Part shown: positions 22,505 through 30,900 of the stretch, piece after piece
Numbering within the stretch: position 1 is the stretch's first letter
Layout: every line of letters begins with the position of its first letter
The notes under the pieces: model-generated
Seen by the model: only the letters and a program-made list of their open reading frames with translations
Told to the model about the DNA's origin: nothing
The model's database searches: none
Program-made: the position numbers and the translations under genes
Virus record (IMG/VR): IMGVR_UViG_3300037504_000888
Span: 1 to 64,000 of that record
Direction: 5' to 3' (one strand)
Length of the DNA stretch: 64,000 nucleotides
DNA from: a virus

Positions 22505-22737
22505 AGCTTGCACCAAACCCACCCAGCGAACTCACCTTCTTTGAAGACCGGCGCCACCTGCGGGGTCCCACGCTTGGATGCACCTCCGAGCCGTTGCAAC
22601 AGACGGTCTACGTCCATCTGCAGGTTTTCAGGCATCACTACGTGGTGCTTGTACAGCTTTAGCAGCGCCTCCTTCTCGTCGTCGTCCAGGGCGTTGAGTC
22701 GCCGAACCAGTTCTTCGCCAAACTCGTCGTTGGTCAT
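22501..22737 (-). CDS. Small hypothetical protein
   Basis: 78 residues; helical N-terminal half (FGEELVRRLNALDDDEKEALLKLY) and a C-terminal strand with GWVWCKL. Starts inside the stop codon of the interrupted gene upstream (CCATGA) with AAGGAG before it. No family recognised. Confidence 0.7.
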   Translation of the reverse strand: MTNDEFGEELVRRLNALDDDEKEALLKLYKHHVVMPENLQMDVDRLLQRLGGASKRGTPQVAPVFKEGEFAGWVWCKL

Positions 22738-23030
22738 GGCTTCTCCTTCTTGTATTGGTAAGGCACGTTGAGGAACTTGGCTTCAGGCACAGGCGTACCG
22801 TCTACCCAGGTGATTTGATGAGGCTCGAGCACATCCTCATGCCCCATCTGGAAGATGTACCGGCTCATCTTGTTCCTGTGTTCTTCCTCGGTCGAGCAAC
22901 AGGTCCAGACGCCGCAATTGGGGCACAGGTATTAGTGGTTGAACTCCTGCACCCCGACGCCGATATCCACCGACTCGCAGTCGAACAACGGCGAGGGCTT
23001 GCCGCAGCGGAGGCACTTCGGGTCACTCAT
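22734..23030 (-). pseudogene. Zinc protein interrupted by an in-frame TAA
   Basis: From the ATG at 23030 (overlapping the preceding stop) the frame reads MSDPKCLRCGKPSPLF..EFNH, a TAA at 22932-22934, then YLCPNCGVWTCC and 60 more residues to a TGA that overlaps the next ATG. Both halves carry cysteine pairs expected in one zinc ribbon (CLRC...CPNC), and both ends keep the operon's stop-start overlaps, so this was one 98-codon gene. The 32-residue first half and a 44-residue second half (from MSRYIFQMG) could still be made separately. A nonsense mutation, stop readthrough or sequencing error would each explain it. Confidence 0.7.
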
Positions 23031-24262
23031 CCAGTACCCCCAATGCCAGCACCCTCAATCTTGGCGAGCAATTCATCTATGATGTTTGCCGGGAAGAGTC
23101 CTCCGACCATCGACTTGAGTTGGGTGCGTAGGTCACGCACTACCTGTAGCTTCTCCTGTAGCAAGTCCACTGCGACCTTCTCGGCGTTCCGCGCCCTTGC
23201 GAGGTCCACGTGAAGCCACTTCACGTTCTCCCTGGAGCCTTCGAGCTGCTTCACCAACCAAGCAACACGCTGATCCAGCATTCCATCTTCGGCGTCGTCG
23301 CCAGCTCCTGCCTCCGTTAGGATCTTGTTTGAAGCGTCAACGACCTGCTGCAATGCCTGAAACTTATCCAGTGCATCATCCAGCTCAGACTGTCTTTTCG
23401 TGATCTGGTACTGCGTCTCACACTGGTGTGCGAAGAGGCGATCACTCTCCTTCTTCAGCTTCTCATGCGCATGCTCCAGGGACTGCTTTAGCGAGTTCTC
23501 TGTCGACTTAGCGCGCACAAGCTCCCTCTTTGCAGTCTGCCAATCCGCACCGAGCTGCCGAATCTCCTCCACCAGAGTACCGGACCGAACGGTCCAACTA
23601 GGCAGCGCCTTGTACGCCTCGGACAGCAGCGCCTCGGCGTCGTTCAACCGCTTGTTTGCGTCGTCAAGCTGGCGTTGAAGTTCGAGCACGTCTCGGGGTG
23701 GGCAGTTGTACTGAGCGTCCTTCTCTGCCTCATCGAGATTCACGCTCTGCGTTTCCGTTGCCTGTTCTTCAATCTGTGTGGCAACGGCTCTCCACCCCCC
23801 GCTATCTGGCGGGTTGTCCTTGCTCTCCCCCTTCTCGGACGTCATGTCAGTGGGACTGGGCGGCATGGGTTGTTTCCCCGCAAGCGCTTCTTCGAGCGCC
23901 TTCGCAATTTCATTGTCGCGGTCGCTCCCGTTGCCGAGCTTGATGTCGCAAAGGTCGCTCTTTAGCTGCCCAATGGCCTGCACCAACCGGTCCCGGTCGG
24001 CGGCTGCGTTCTCCGCGTTGAGCTTCCAGAGAGAATGGTGCGCAGTACGGAAATGCACGTAGTCGCTGTTGTTACACAACTCGTGGCAGTCATCAGGTGC
24101 CCCCGCCCCCTCCTCGTGCTGCTCATTGAGGTAGCGCGTGATGGCCTCCACGCGCGTAGAGTCTAGGTTCTTGTAGTTGTGCAGCTCCCCGAGCGGGGCG
24201 TCGCCCAGATGCTCCATGGCAATCTCCCTAGAGAGTTGCTCGATTCGTTCACTTGGTTTCAC
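23027..24262 (-). CDS. Long coiled-coil protein
   Basis: 411 residues. The N terminus (KPSERIEQLSREIAMEHLG) resembles that of the next gene. A middle linker is Ser/Pro/Gly-rich (~130-160). Residues ~185-380 are nearly continuous coiled coil (LELQRQLDDANKRLNDAEALLSEA...). The end (GGLFPANIIDELLAKIEG) is short and hydrophobic. Probably a structural or tethering protein made early in infection; no family recognised. Confidence 0.7.
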   Translation of the reverse strand: MKPSERIEQLSREIAMEHLGDAPLGELHNYKNLDSTRVEAITRYLNEQHEEGAGAPDDCHELCNNSDYVHFRTAHHSLWKLNAENAAADRDRLVQAIGQLKSDLCDIKLGNGSDRDNEIAKALEEALAGKQPMPPSPTDMTSEKGESKDNPPDSGGWRAVATQIEEQATETQSVNLDEAEKDAQYNCPPRDVLELQRQLDDANKRLNDAEALLSEAYKALPSWTVRSGTLVEEIRQLGADWQTAKRELVRAKSTENSLKQSLEHAHEKLKKESDRLFAHQCETQYQITKRQSELDDALDKFQALQQVVDASNKILTEAGAGDDAEDGMLDQRVAWLVKQLEGSRENVKWLHVDLARARNAEKVAVDLLQEKLQVVRDLRTQLKSMVGGLFPANIIDELLAKIEGAGIGGTG

Positions 24263-24591
24263 CTGTCTTTTTCCCTCCCCATCGTGGAGTGGAAGTACAG
24301 CAGGGCGCCCTCGTCGTCGTAGACGCCAGCGATATAGCCAAAGTCGTTGTCTCGAACGCCACAGATGCCGTTCAGGATGCCTAGAAGCCCTACGCCCTCG
24401 TCGGTTGCCTGAATAGTCGGGTGACGCTCTGCCAGCTCACCATCGACGGGAATACGTCGCTCGCACAGTGCGTGAAGAAGCTCCCTGACTCTTCCATCCA
24501 GGAAGTCGTGTTCAATCAGTTCGTTGAGGCGTAGCACCAGCTCCTGTGCCAGCTCTTGGTCCTTGATTCGTTCACTTGGCTTCTTTGCCAT
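24259..24591 (-). CDS. Hypothetical protein sharing KPSERI N terminus
   Basis: 110 residues. The opening KKPSERIKDQELAQELVLRL is similar to the coiled-coil protein next to it, suggesting a shared recruitment segment. The C-terminal part (DFGYIAGVYDDEGALLYFHS) looks like a small beta domain. ATGA-type overlap with its neighbour. Confidence 0.7.
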   Translation of the reverse strand: MAKKPSERIKDQELAQELVLRLNELIEHDFLDGRVRELLHALCERRIPVDGELAERHPTIQATDEGVGLLGILNGICGVRDNDFGYIAGVYDDEGALLYFHSTMGREKDR

Positions 24592-24884
24592 CAGCCCTCC
24601 TCTTCTGACTTGCTGTCATCACGAAGCTGGTTGAGCGTCTTGAGGCCCATCATCCAGAGCACACCCTGGATAAAGCCGAGCCACCTCATGGCTTTCTCTA
24701 TACGACCCTCGGCAACGAAGTCAGCGGCCTGCTCGCACATCCACGCCAGGTGGAGTTGCACGTCAAACGGGTTAATGTTTTGCACGTAAGGTAGGTCGTA
24801 CTGTTCGCCTTCCAGTTTTTTTGCAGGGCACCGCCACAGTCTCCGGTATCCAGATAGAACGCTCACTAGTTTCTCAGGTGTCAT
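24591..24884 (-). CDS. Hypothetical protein
   Basis: 97 residues, helical. The segment INPFDVQLHLAWMCEQAADFVAEGRIEKAMRWLGFIQGVLW fits a common phage protein pattern in which one domain manages a paired helical fold; I cannot name it. Acidic C terminus (DDSKSEEEG). It overlaps the endolysin stop by 11 bases. Confidence 0.7.
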   Translation of the reverse strand: MTPEKLVSVLSGYRRLWRCPAKKLEGEQYDLPYVQNINPFDVQLHLAWMCEQAADFVAEGRIEKAMRWLGFIQGVLWMMGLKTLNQLRDDSKSEEEG

Positions 24885-25659
24885 TACGCTGTCTCTTTCT
24901 CATGACGAGCTCGAAGTGCATGCCGTCAGGGCGGTTCCAGTGGCCACCCCACCAGAAGCCGAAGTCGTTGGCGCTTTGGACGAGTGGAATGACAGTGCCA
25001 TGATCGTCACTGGGGGCTGGGTGCCGACCTAGACCATTACATTCAGCATTGATGTCGAAGGCTGTGCCCCAAGCATGAGAGCTGAGGACGCCAGGTGCTC
25101 GCCGCACGTAGCGGGGCACCCAGGAGCCTGCCCAGCTCTTGACGTAGTGCATCAGGTCATTGTCCTCCCAGTACTGGAAGAGTGCCTTCATCGGCTCGAC
25201 GGCGAGCTTGTTGACGAAGATATTCCTGCTGTAGGGCGCCCCAACAATACCTACGAGTTGAGGAATGTGCACCCTGGACAGATATTCCCTCTGCCAGTTG
25301 TTCGTGATCCGTATGGCCTCGGGATTGTTGCGCGTAGGAGCCGCTTTGGACTCAATGCGGCCGAACCTCTTGTGCTTCTGAGCTACGCTCAGTGGTTTGA
25401 AGTCAGGCTTATCTGGGGTCACCCAGCGAGAGCCGGCGATGGCGAGGTCTTGAGCCATGGCGGCACCCCAGAGCGCGTCGTCTACGATGCCATCTTGCGG
25501 CAATCGTTGTATGGCCTCGTACTCCTTCGTGGCGTTGTGTGTTTTCGGGCCGTAGTCGCAATCGATGCGCCCCTTGTACAAGCCCTCTCCGTGCAGGAAC
25601 TCCTGCCATAGACCGACAAGCGGGCCCTTGTCGCCCCTCTTCAGAATGGTCAGCTGCAT
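24874..25659 (-). CDS. Endolysin: peptidoglycan-binding plus M15 peptidase domains
   Basis: 261 residues. Residues ~8-70 are a PG_binding_1 domain (LKRGDKGPLVGLWQEFL... DCDYGPKTHNATKEYE). The C-terminal half carries the zinc-peptidase signatures of the D-Ala-D-Ala carboxypeptidase/L-Ala-D-Glu endopeptidase family M15: SSHAWGTAFDIN (His and Asp ligands) and GMHFEL (catalytic Glu region, His ligand), with FWWGGHW before it. It should cleave peptide crosslinks at lysis. No signal peptide, so release probably needs a holin. AAGGAGA precedes the ATG; GGCATAACA lies 36 nt upstream. First gene of the 14-kb minus polycistron. Confidence 0.88.
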   Translation of the reverse strand: MQLTILKRGDKGPLVGLWQEFLHGEGLYKGRIDCDYGPKTHNATKEYEAIQRLPQDGIVDDALWGAAMAQDLAIAGSRWVTPDKPDFKPLSVAQKHKRFGRIESKAAPTRNNPEAIRITNNWQREYLSRVHIPQLVGIVGAPYSRNIFVNKLAVEPMKALFQYWEDNDLMHYVKSWAGSWVPRYVRRAPGVLSSHAWGTAFDINAECNGLGRHPAPSDDHGTVIPLVQSANDFGFWWGGHWNRPDGMHFELVMRKRQRNDT

Positions 25660-25707
25660 GCTCTTCTCCTTGTGCTAGTTCCAGGGAACCACTGCTGTTA
25701 TGCCCGC

Positions 25708-25720
25708 TATAGTGTAGACT
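25708..25720 (+). promoter_or_regulatory. -10-like boxes for the late module first gene
   Basis: TATAGT (25708-25713) and TAGACT (25715-25720) lie just before the GTG at 25727; TAGACT ends exactly 6 nt from it. No Shine-Dalgarno is present. This fits the leaderless pattern seen at 3162, 27284, 32434 and 42909. Confidence 0.5.
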
Positions 25721-25726
25721 TTCGTC

Positions 25727-26062
25727 GTGGCCTCGAAAGAGCAGAAAGCGCAAGAGCGGCAGCAGCAACGCGACAACATCAAGCTGCGGGAAGCACTGAA
25801 CAAGAGCTACGCCGTACTTGAGGCTGAGAAGTACACCCAGACGGCTTTGGCCTTCACCTTCGAGGAGGCCGTCACCCAACAGCTACAGCGCCTCGAGCAA
25901 TCTGGCTCTCGCATCCGCCCCTCGCCTCTAGAGCGAGTGGAGAAGATCGAGAAAGAGCTGCTACAAGCAGTGGAGACCATCACCGCCATCCCACCCGAGG
26001 AGTTCATCAGACAGATTCGGGGGCGGGACGTGAACACTGAGGAAGACGATGAATCTAAGTGA
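25727..26062 (+). CDS. Small helical protein, first gene of late module
   Basis: 111 residues from GTG. Charged coiled-coil-like N terminus (KEQKAQERQQQRDNIKLREAL) and a further helical segment (LERVEKIEKELLQAVETI). It overlaps the next gene by 14 bases. Could be a small tail-assembly or regulatory protein; no family recognised. Confidence 0.7.
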   Translation: MASKEQKAQERQQQRDNIKLREALNKSYAVLEAEKYTQTALAFTFEEAVTQQLQRLEQSGSRIRPSPLERVEKIEKELLQAVETITAIPPEEFIRQIRGRDVNTEEDDESK

Positions 26063-27158
26063 CATTCGTTGGGGCAGCTACAAGAACTTCGAGGGCCCGT
26101 GGACGCTGGGCGAAGTGCCTTACGAGCTGCCGATCACCCCGACTGACGAAGACAAGGTCATGGCGGTCATCACCGCCACCGAGGGCGGCAAGTACGACGT
26201 CGTCAACATGTACGACGTCTGCTTGTGGACGTGTTCGTTCATTCAGTGGTGCAACCGGGCTCCGCAGCACTCCGTTGACGACCTGCTGACGCACATCCTG
26301 CTCGAGAAGGGCGCTTCTTACTGCGAACCGCTCTTTTCCCTGGCCTCGACCCGCGGCTACATCTTCCGGGTCATCGATGGCAAGGGACGGTTCTACCGAC
26401 AGCAGAACAACGTCCAGGTCGCTACTCCCGAGCTGCAGCAGGACCTCTACTTTGGGGGCTCCACCGGCTACAAGGGACAGTGGCACGAGACGGATAAGTC
26501 GTGGGCCAAGTTGTGGTGTCTAGCTTCAGCTCAGACCTTCGGGGGAACCGAACAGGCTCGAGAGGCCGCGGTGACGTTTACGGCCCCCAAGGTCGTCAAG
26601 TTCTTCGCCTACGGCGCGGGTCGTACTCTGCTCGAGGAGATGCCCCCGAGCTCGGTGGGGCACGCCTGGCGGGCGCTCTACCTCAGCTTTGCGGCCAACA
26701 ACCCCGCCAAGGCCGCCTCGGCCGTGAAGAACGCTCAGAGCTACCTCGGGCTCGAACCATGGACCGAGGTCTGGCTCATCAACCAGGCGCACCATCTGAC
26801 CTTCGACTCTGGCATCAGCATCTACCCACACCGCTACAACAAGATTCGGCCTGTCATCGAAAATCTCTGGGGTGTGGACCTGCCCGATGTATCGGAAGAG
26901 TTGAGGAAGTGGCAGCCGGGCTTCTCCGAGCGTTGGTTTGACCCTGCGGAGGTTCAGCGCGCTCTCAAGGCCCTGGGTTACGACCTGGGTCCCCGCGGCA
27001 TTGACGGGGACTTTGGACGTAAGAGCAAAGCGGCCCTGCAGGAGTTCGAGAGGGACGCCGGTGTCCCTCCAGAGTGCCAAGATGGAATGCCGGACCGGTT
27101 CACTCTGCCCGAGCTTGAGAAGGCGCTGGAGGCGAAAGGACTGAAAGAACTTTCTTGA
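26049..27158 (+). CDS. Lysozyme-like cell-wall hydrolase with peptidoglycan-binding domain
   Basis: 369 residues. The N-terminal part contains AVITATEGGKYDVVNMYDVC; in related phage muralytic proteins a Glu in TEGG precedes an N-YD motif and acts as catalytic acid. The C-terminal ~75 residues are a PG_binding_1 domain (EVQRALKALGYDLG; IDGDFGRKSKAALQEFE). A central ~200-residue part is unclassified. Encoded with the tail genes, it is more likely a virion-associated lysin that opens the wall on infection than a second endolysin, though either is possible. Confidence 0.7.
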   Translation: MNLSDIRWGSYKNFEGPWTLGEVPYELPITPTDEDKVMAVITATEGGKYDVVNMYDVCLWTCSFIQWCNRAPQHSVDDLLTHILLEKGASYCEPLFSLASTRGYIFRVIDGKGRFYRQQNNVQVATPELQQDLYFGGSTGYKGQWHETDKSWAKLWCLASAQTFGGTEQAREAAVTFTAPKVVKFFAYGAGRTLLEEMPPSSVGHAWRALYLSFAANNPAKAASAVKNAQSYLGLEPWTEVWLINQAHHLTFDSGISIYPHRYNKIRPVIENLWGVDLPDVSEELRKWQPGFSERWFDPAEVQRALKALGYDLGPRGIDGDFGRKSKAALQEFERDAGVPPECQDGMPDRFTLPELEKALEAKGLKELS

Positions 27159-27222
27159 CGGGGCGCTGTAGCTGCCGTAGCGTCATCTCGCTGTCTTCAT
27201 GTTGTCCACCCCGGACGCCCCG

Positions 27223-27260
27223 AAGGCCCGCCTGATTGCCCACAGGCGGGCCTTCTCTTT
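27223..27260 (+). terminator. Rho-independent terminator
   Basis: AAGGCCCGCCTG (27223-27234), loop ATTGCCCA, CAGGCGGGCCTT (27243-27254), then CTCTTT. The 12-bp stem separates the lysozyme-like gene from the baseplate genes. Confidence 0.85.
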
Positions 27261-27268
27261 GGCGTAGG

Positions 27269-27277
27269 TGTTAGAAT
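27269..27277 (+). promoter_or_regulatory. Extended -10 for leaderless baseplate gene
   Basis: TGT-TAGAAT ends 6 nt before the GTG at 27284, right after the terminator. No Shine-Dalgarno and no clear -35 box. The expected transcription start coincides with the start codon. Confidence 0.55.
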
Positions 27278-27283
27278 CGCTGC

Positions 27284-27943
27284 GTGGCTGTAGACCTGCA
27301 GACCGTTCTTCCGCAAGACGTCGTGCCCGTGAGCCGATCTCGGCTCACTAGGCTCGGAGGGTTGTTGGCGCTCGATGTCATCGGTGAGGACTTCCGGGCC
27401 GTCGATGAGGTTCGCATCAACGACATCCAGAGCCCCGATTTCGTGGTGGTGTCGAAGACCCGCCTCATAGCCCAGCTGCCGGACCCTCTTCAGGAAAACC
27501 CGGACGTCTCTACCATCTTCGTGCTCAGTCGCACACTCACGCTGACGACAAAGAGCTTGTTGCGGTTTCGCATTGGCGATACGCCAGGTGCCGTACAAGG
27601 CATCCTGCGCCTACTTCAGCTCTTCGTGAAGCTACTTCTGAGTGAACCGGGCACAGACATCTTCAACAAGGACATGGGCGGGGCCGCCCTACGCAATGTA
27701 GGCGTGACCTTCAATGCCGGTGAGGGAGACACCATCAAAGCCGACTTCACCATCGCTGTGGACCGAGTGGCTCGACAGATCATCGGCATTCAGAGCCGTA
27801 ACGGTCGGTTGCCCCGCAATGAGCGTCTGCTCAACGCTCGACTGCTGGGTGCCACGTTCAGCAGATCCACTGGTTCGTTGTTCGTGAACATCGAGGTAGT
27901 ATCGCAGGACGGTACGCCCGCTCGGGTAAACCTGGAGCTTTGA
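27284..27943 (+). CDS. Baseplate wedge-like protein, N-terminal Ig/TIG-like
   Basis: 219 residues from GTG. Residues ~20-65 look like an IPT/TIG beta-sandwich strand set (LGGLLALDVIGEDFRAVDEVRIND). The C-terminal half, with LLSEPGTDIFNKDMGGAALRNVG and DRVARQIIGIQSRNGRLP, resembles gp25/W-like baseplate wedge proteins by length, position and pattern. It lies immediately before the baseplate J protein, as such proteins usually do. Assignment is by context as much as by sequence. Confidence 0.6.
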   Translation: MAVDLQTVLPQDVVPVSRSRLTRLGGLLALDVIGEDFRAVDEVRINDIQSPDFVVVSKTRLIAQLPDPLQENPDVSTIFVLSRTLTLTTKSLLRFRIGDTPGAVQGILRLLQLFVKLLLSEPGTDIFNKDMGGAALRNVGVTFNAGEGDTIKADFTIAVDRVARQIIGIQSRNGRLPRNERLLNARLLGATFSRSTGSLFVNIEVVSQDGTPARVNLEL

Positions 27944-27946
27944 AGC

Positions 27947-30900
27947 ATGGCAGTCCGAGACATTGAAGCCTTTCTCCGGCAGGCGGCAGCGAACTTCGAC
28001 CCGAACCTCGATACCAATCCGGGTTCGCCGTTCGACACCAAGATCATTCAGACGCTAGTGCGGCGCATCGGTACCGACCCGTTCAGCGTAGACCTGAGTA
28101 CGTTCTTGAGCACTCGCTTGCAGCAGGCGTATCCGAAGTTGGCTACGGATGAAGGTGACAACCTCACCGACCTGCTCATCAAGCCCATCACGCTGCTCTG
28201 GGACCCCGTGGTGCGGGAGAACACCCGAGTCCGTAGGGGCCTGAGCTTCAACGATCCCTCTACGCTGACACTGGAAGAGGCCGACTCGCTCGGTGGCAAC
28301 TTCTTCATTCCTCGACGGCGCGGACGCTTCTCTCGTGGGCGTGCCCGCATCATCTTCGGCAAGCCCCAGGACGTCAGCGTCAATCAGAACAACTTCATCA
28401 CAAGCCGTGGCGGGCTCGTGTTCTTTCCCTCGTCTTTGCAGAGCATCCGCGCCAACGAGATGCTCATCAACGTCACGCAGGACAATCTCTACTACTTCGA
28501 CATCAACGTCGTCGCCGAGCTCCCGGGCACGCAGTACAACATCGAGGCGAACGAGCTCAACTCTATCGCCAACCTCAACGCTGCAGTGCGGGTCACCAAC
28601 ACCCAGCGCTTTCGGGACGGTGAGGATGAAGAGGATGCCGTCACCTACGTCGGCCGCCTCGAGCAGAGCCTGGGCGAGAAGTCCATGGTCACACTGCGGG
28701 GCATTGCCGCCAAGGTCCTAGAGGCGTTCCCCGAAGTGCAGCGGCTCAACGTGGTCGGCTTCAATGACCCCGAGATGCAGCGCGACGTCATTGTGGGTGG
28801 CGGTCTGGGCCCTGTCGTAGCCTCGGGTGTAGCCGGAGCAGCGACGGACGACACCGAGGGACAGGCTACAACACGTCGTTTCAGCACCACCGAGGTGGAC
28901 TTCGATGTGTTGGTGGGGGCTGCTGGGGGTTTCGTGCTCACAGTCATCAACGGAACGGCTGGCACTGAGCCTGCTGTCGACGTACCTGTGAGGGGCGTCT
29001 ACGACGCCAACGCCATTGATCTCGATGAGTCGGTGTTGGTGCTAGGCCGCACGGGCCTGACCTGGATTCTACGCCGAAGTGAGCTCACCCTCAGTCACAT
29101 CCCGGGCGGCATTCTCTTTCCGAACACCTCCAGCGGGGAGCTCAGAGTCGATAGTGACGCCATCCACGTGGGTGGGGCCTATGACATACACACTCGCCCC
29201 AGCGATGTTGAAGAAGCCACACTCACCATTACCAACGTCACTGACGATGAGCCCGCTCTGAGTGGGTTGGAGGCTTTCGAGAGCACGCTGATCTCCGCTG
29301 AGGGCTTCACGCTACTGGATTACGGTGCAAGTCCTCCCGACGACATCATCTCCGTTGTTGAGCAGGCCGCGCTCGAAGGATGGACGCTGCAGATTCAAGA
29401 GGGTCCCAACGCCGGTAACTACCGAGTGATTGACCGTCAGACCACGCCGGGCAACCAGGTCTTCGTGAGGACGGACCCCGAGCCCCCGAATGTCGACCCC
29501 GAGTACCGCCGTTGGCGTCTCTTCGACCAAGTCAACATCGACCTGGTCGAGCCCAAAGAGACCCGCATCGAGGGTGAGGACCTAGTAGCGGTTCAGGGGT
29601 CAGACATCGTGACGACGGCAGGTGGGGTGAACTTCGACCAGTTCGGGGTAGCCGAGGGCGACACCCTACGTGTGCTCACGGGGAAGAATAAGGGCGACTA
29701 CACCGTCATCTCTGATCCGCTCGTGCCAGGGTTCAACCAGCTCCAGGTGGACCGTGACATGCCCTTCAGCGCAGCCAACGTCGACTACCTCGTCTTCCGT
29801 CCTGGTGATGGCGGCATTGAGCTGCCTCTCGTACGCGTGACGAGCCTTGAGCTGCTGGACTCGAGTTCGCAGCCCCAAGGCTCGTTCATTCCCTACGCCA
29901 AGCCCGTCGACGTGCAGAGCCGGGCCTTTCAGAACCCCGCCCGCGGGGTGAAACATGACTTTCGGGACGCGCGGCTGGGTCTGGTGAGCGCCTCAGCAGA
30001 TCAGCTTACGAAGGAGTTCACCATCACTGGCGGCTCCAACTCATTCAACCTCTATCTGGGTAGTACGGCCACGAGCTATCTCATCACAGTGACGCCCGGC
30101 ACGTACACCGTCGATGCGCTCGTGACTGAGCTCAACACTCAGATTGAGGCAGCGACACTCATCCCCGATGTGGCGGTGAGAGTGAACGAACTGCACTTCG
30201 GCATCCGCCCAGTGGGCAACGGCTACGTAGCGGCGACCAATGGGTCTGCGATGAACGTGCTCTTCGGCGACAGCACGTTGAAGACCACTGCCGACATCCA
30301 GACGGATGAAGTTACAGGCACTTGGGCTTCTCTTAGCCCAGCCATCGACTTCGTCACCGGGCTCGATACGGCGCAGGTGGTCGACGGCCGCAACGTAGGC
30401 TTCTACGGAGGGCCCTTCGTGACCAACGCCGTGCAGGTGGCAAGTTCGTCTGCCCTTATGCCGGGCACGAGCTTCACCGATATCCAACAGGGGCGGGGCC
30501 TGAAGTACTTCGCCCCTGACGTGGGTCGACGGGTCATCATCGGCTCTCGTAGTCTGGGTAGCGTTCGGGTCTATTTCCTCGACCCCACGAGCTTCGAGGT
30601 GGACGAGAATACGATCTTCGAACTCGACCAGGGCGACGCCGGCGTTCTTCGCTTCATCCCTGACCCCACGTTGAGCCACCAGCAGATCCCACCACTGCCC
30701 GACGGTGCAACGCCAGTTGACGGTGAGTCTGCAGATGGTGGAACAACGCTGACTAGTGCCTCGCAGGATTTTGGTCTCAGCGGAGTCAATGAGGGCGACG
30801 AACTAGAGATTGAGAACCACCCACTATTGGGCAGTATCGCACTGTCTGACCCGGTACTCAACCTGGCGGGCAAAACCTTCGTCTACTCCTTGGAAGAAGG

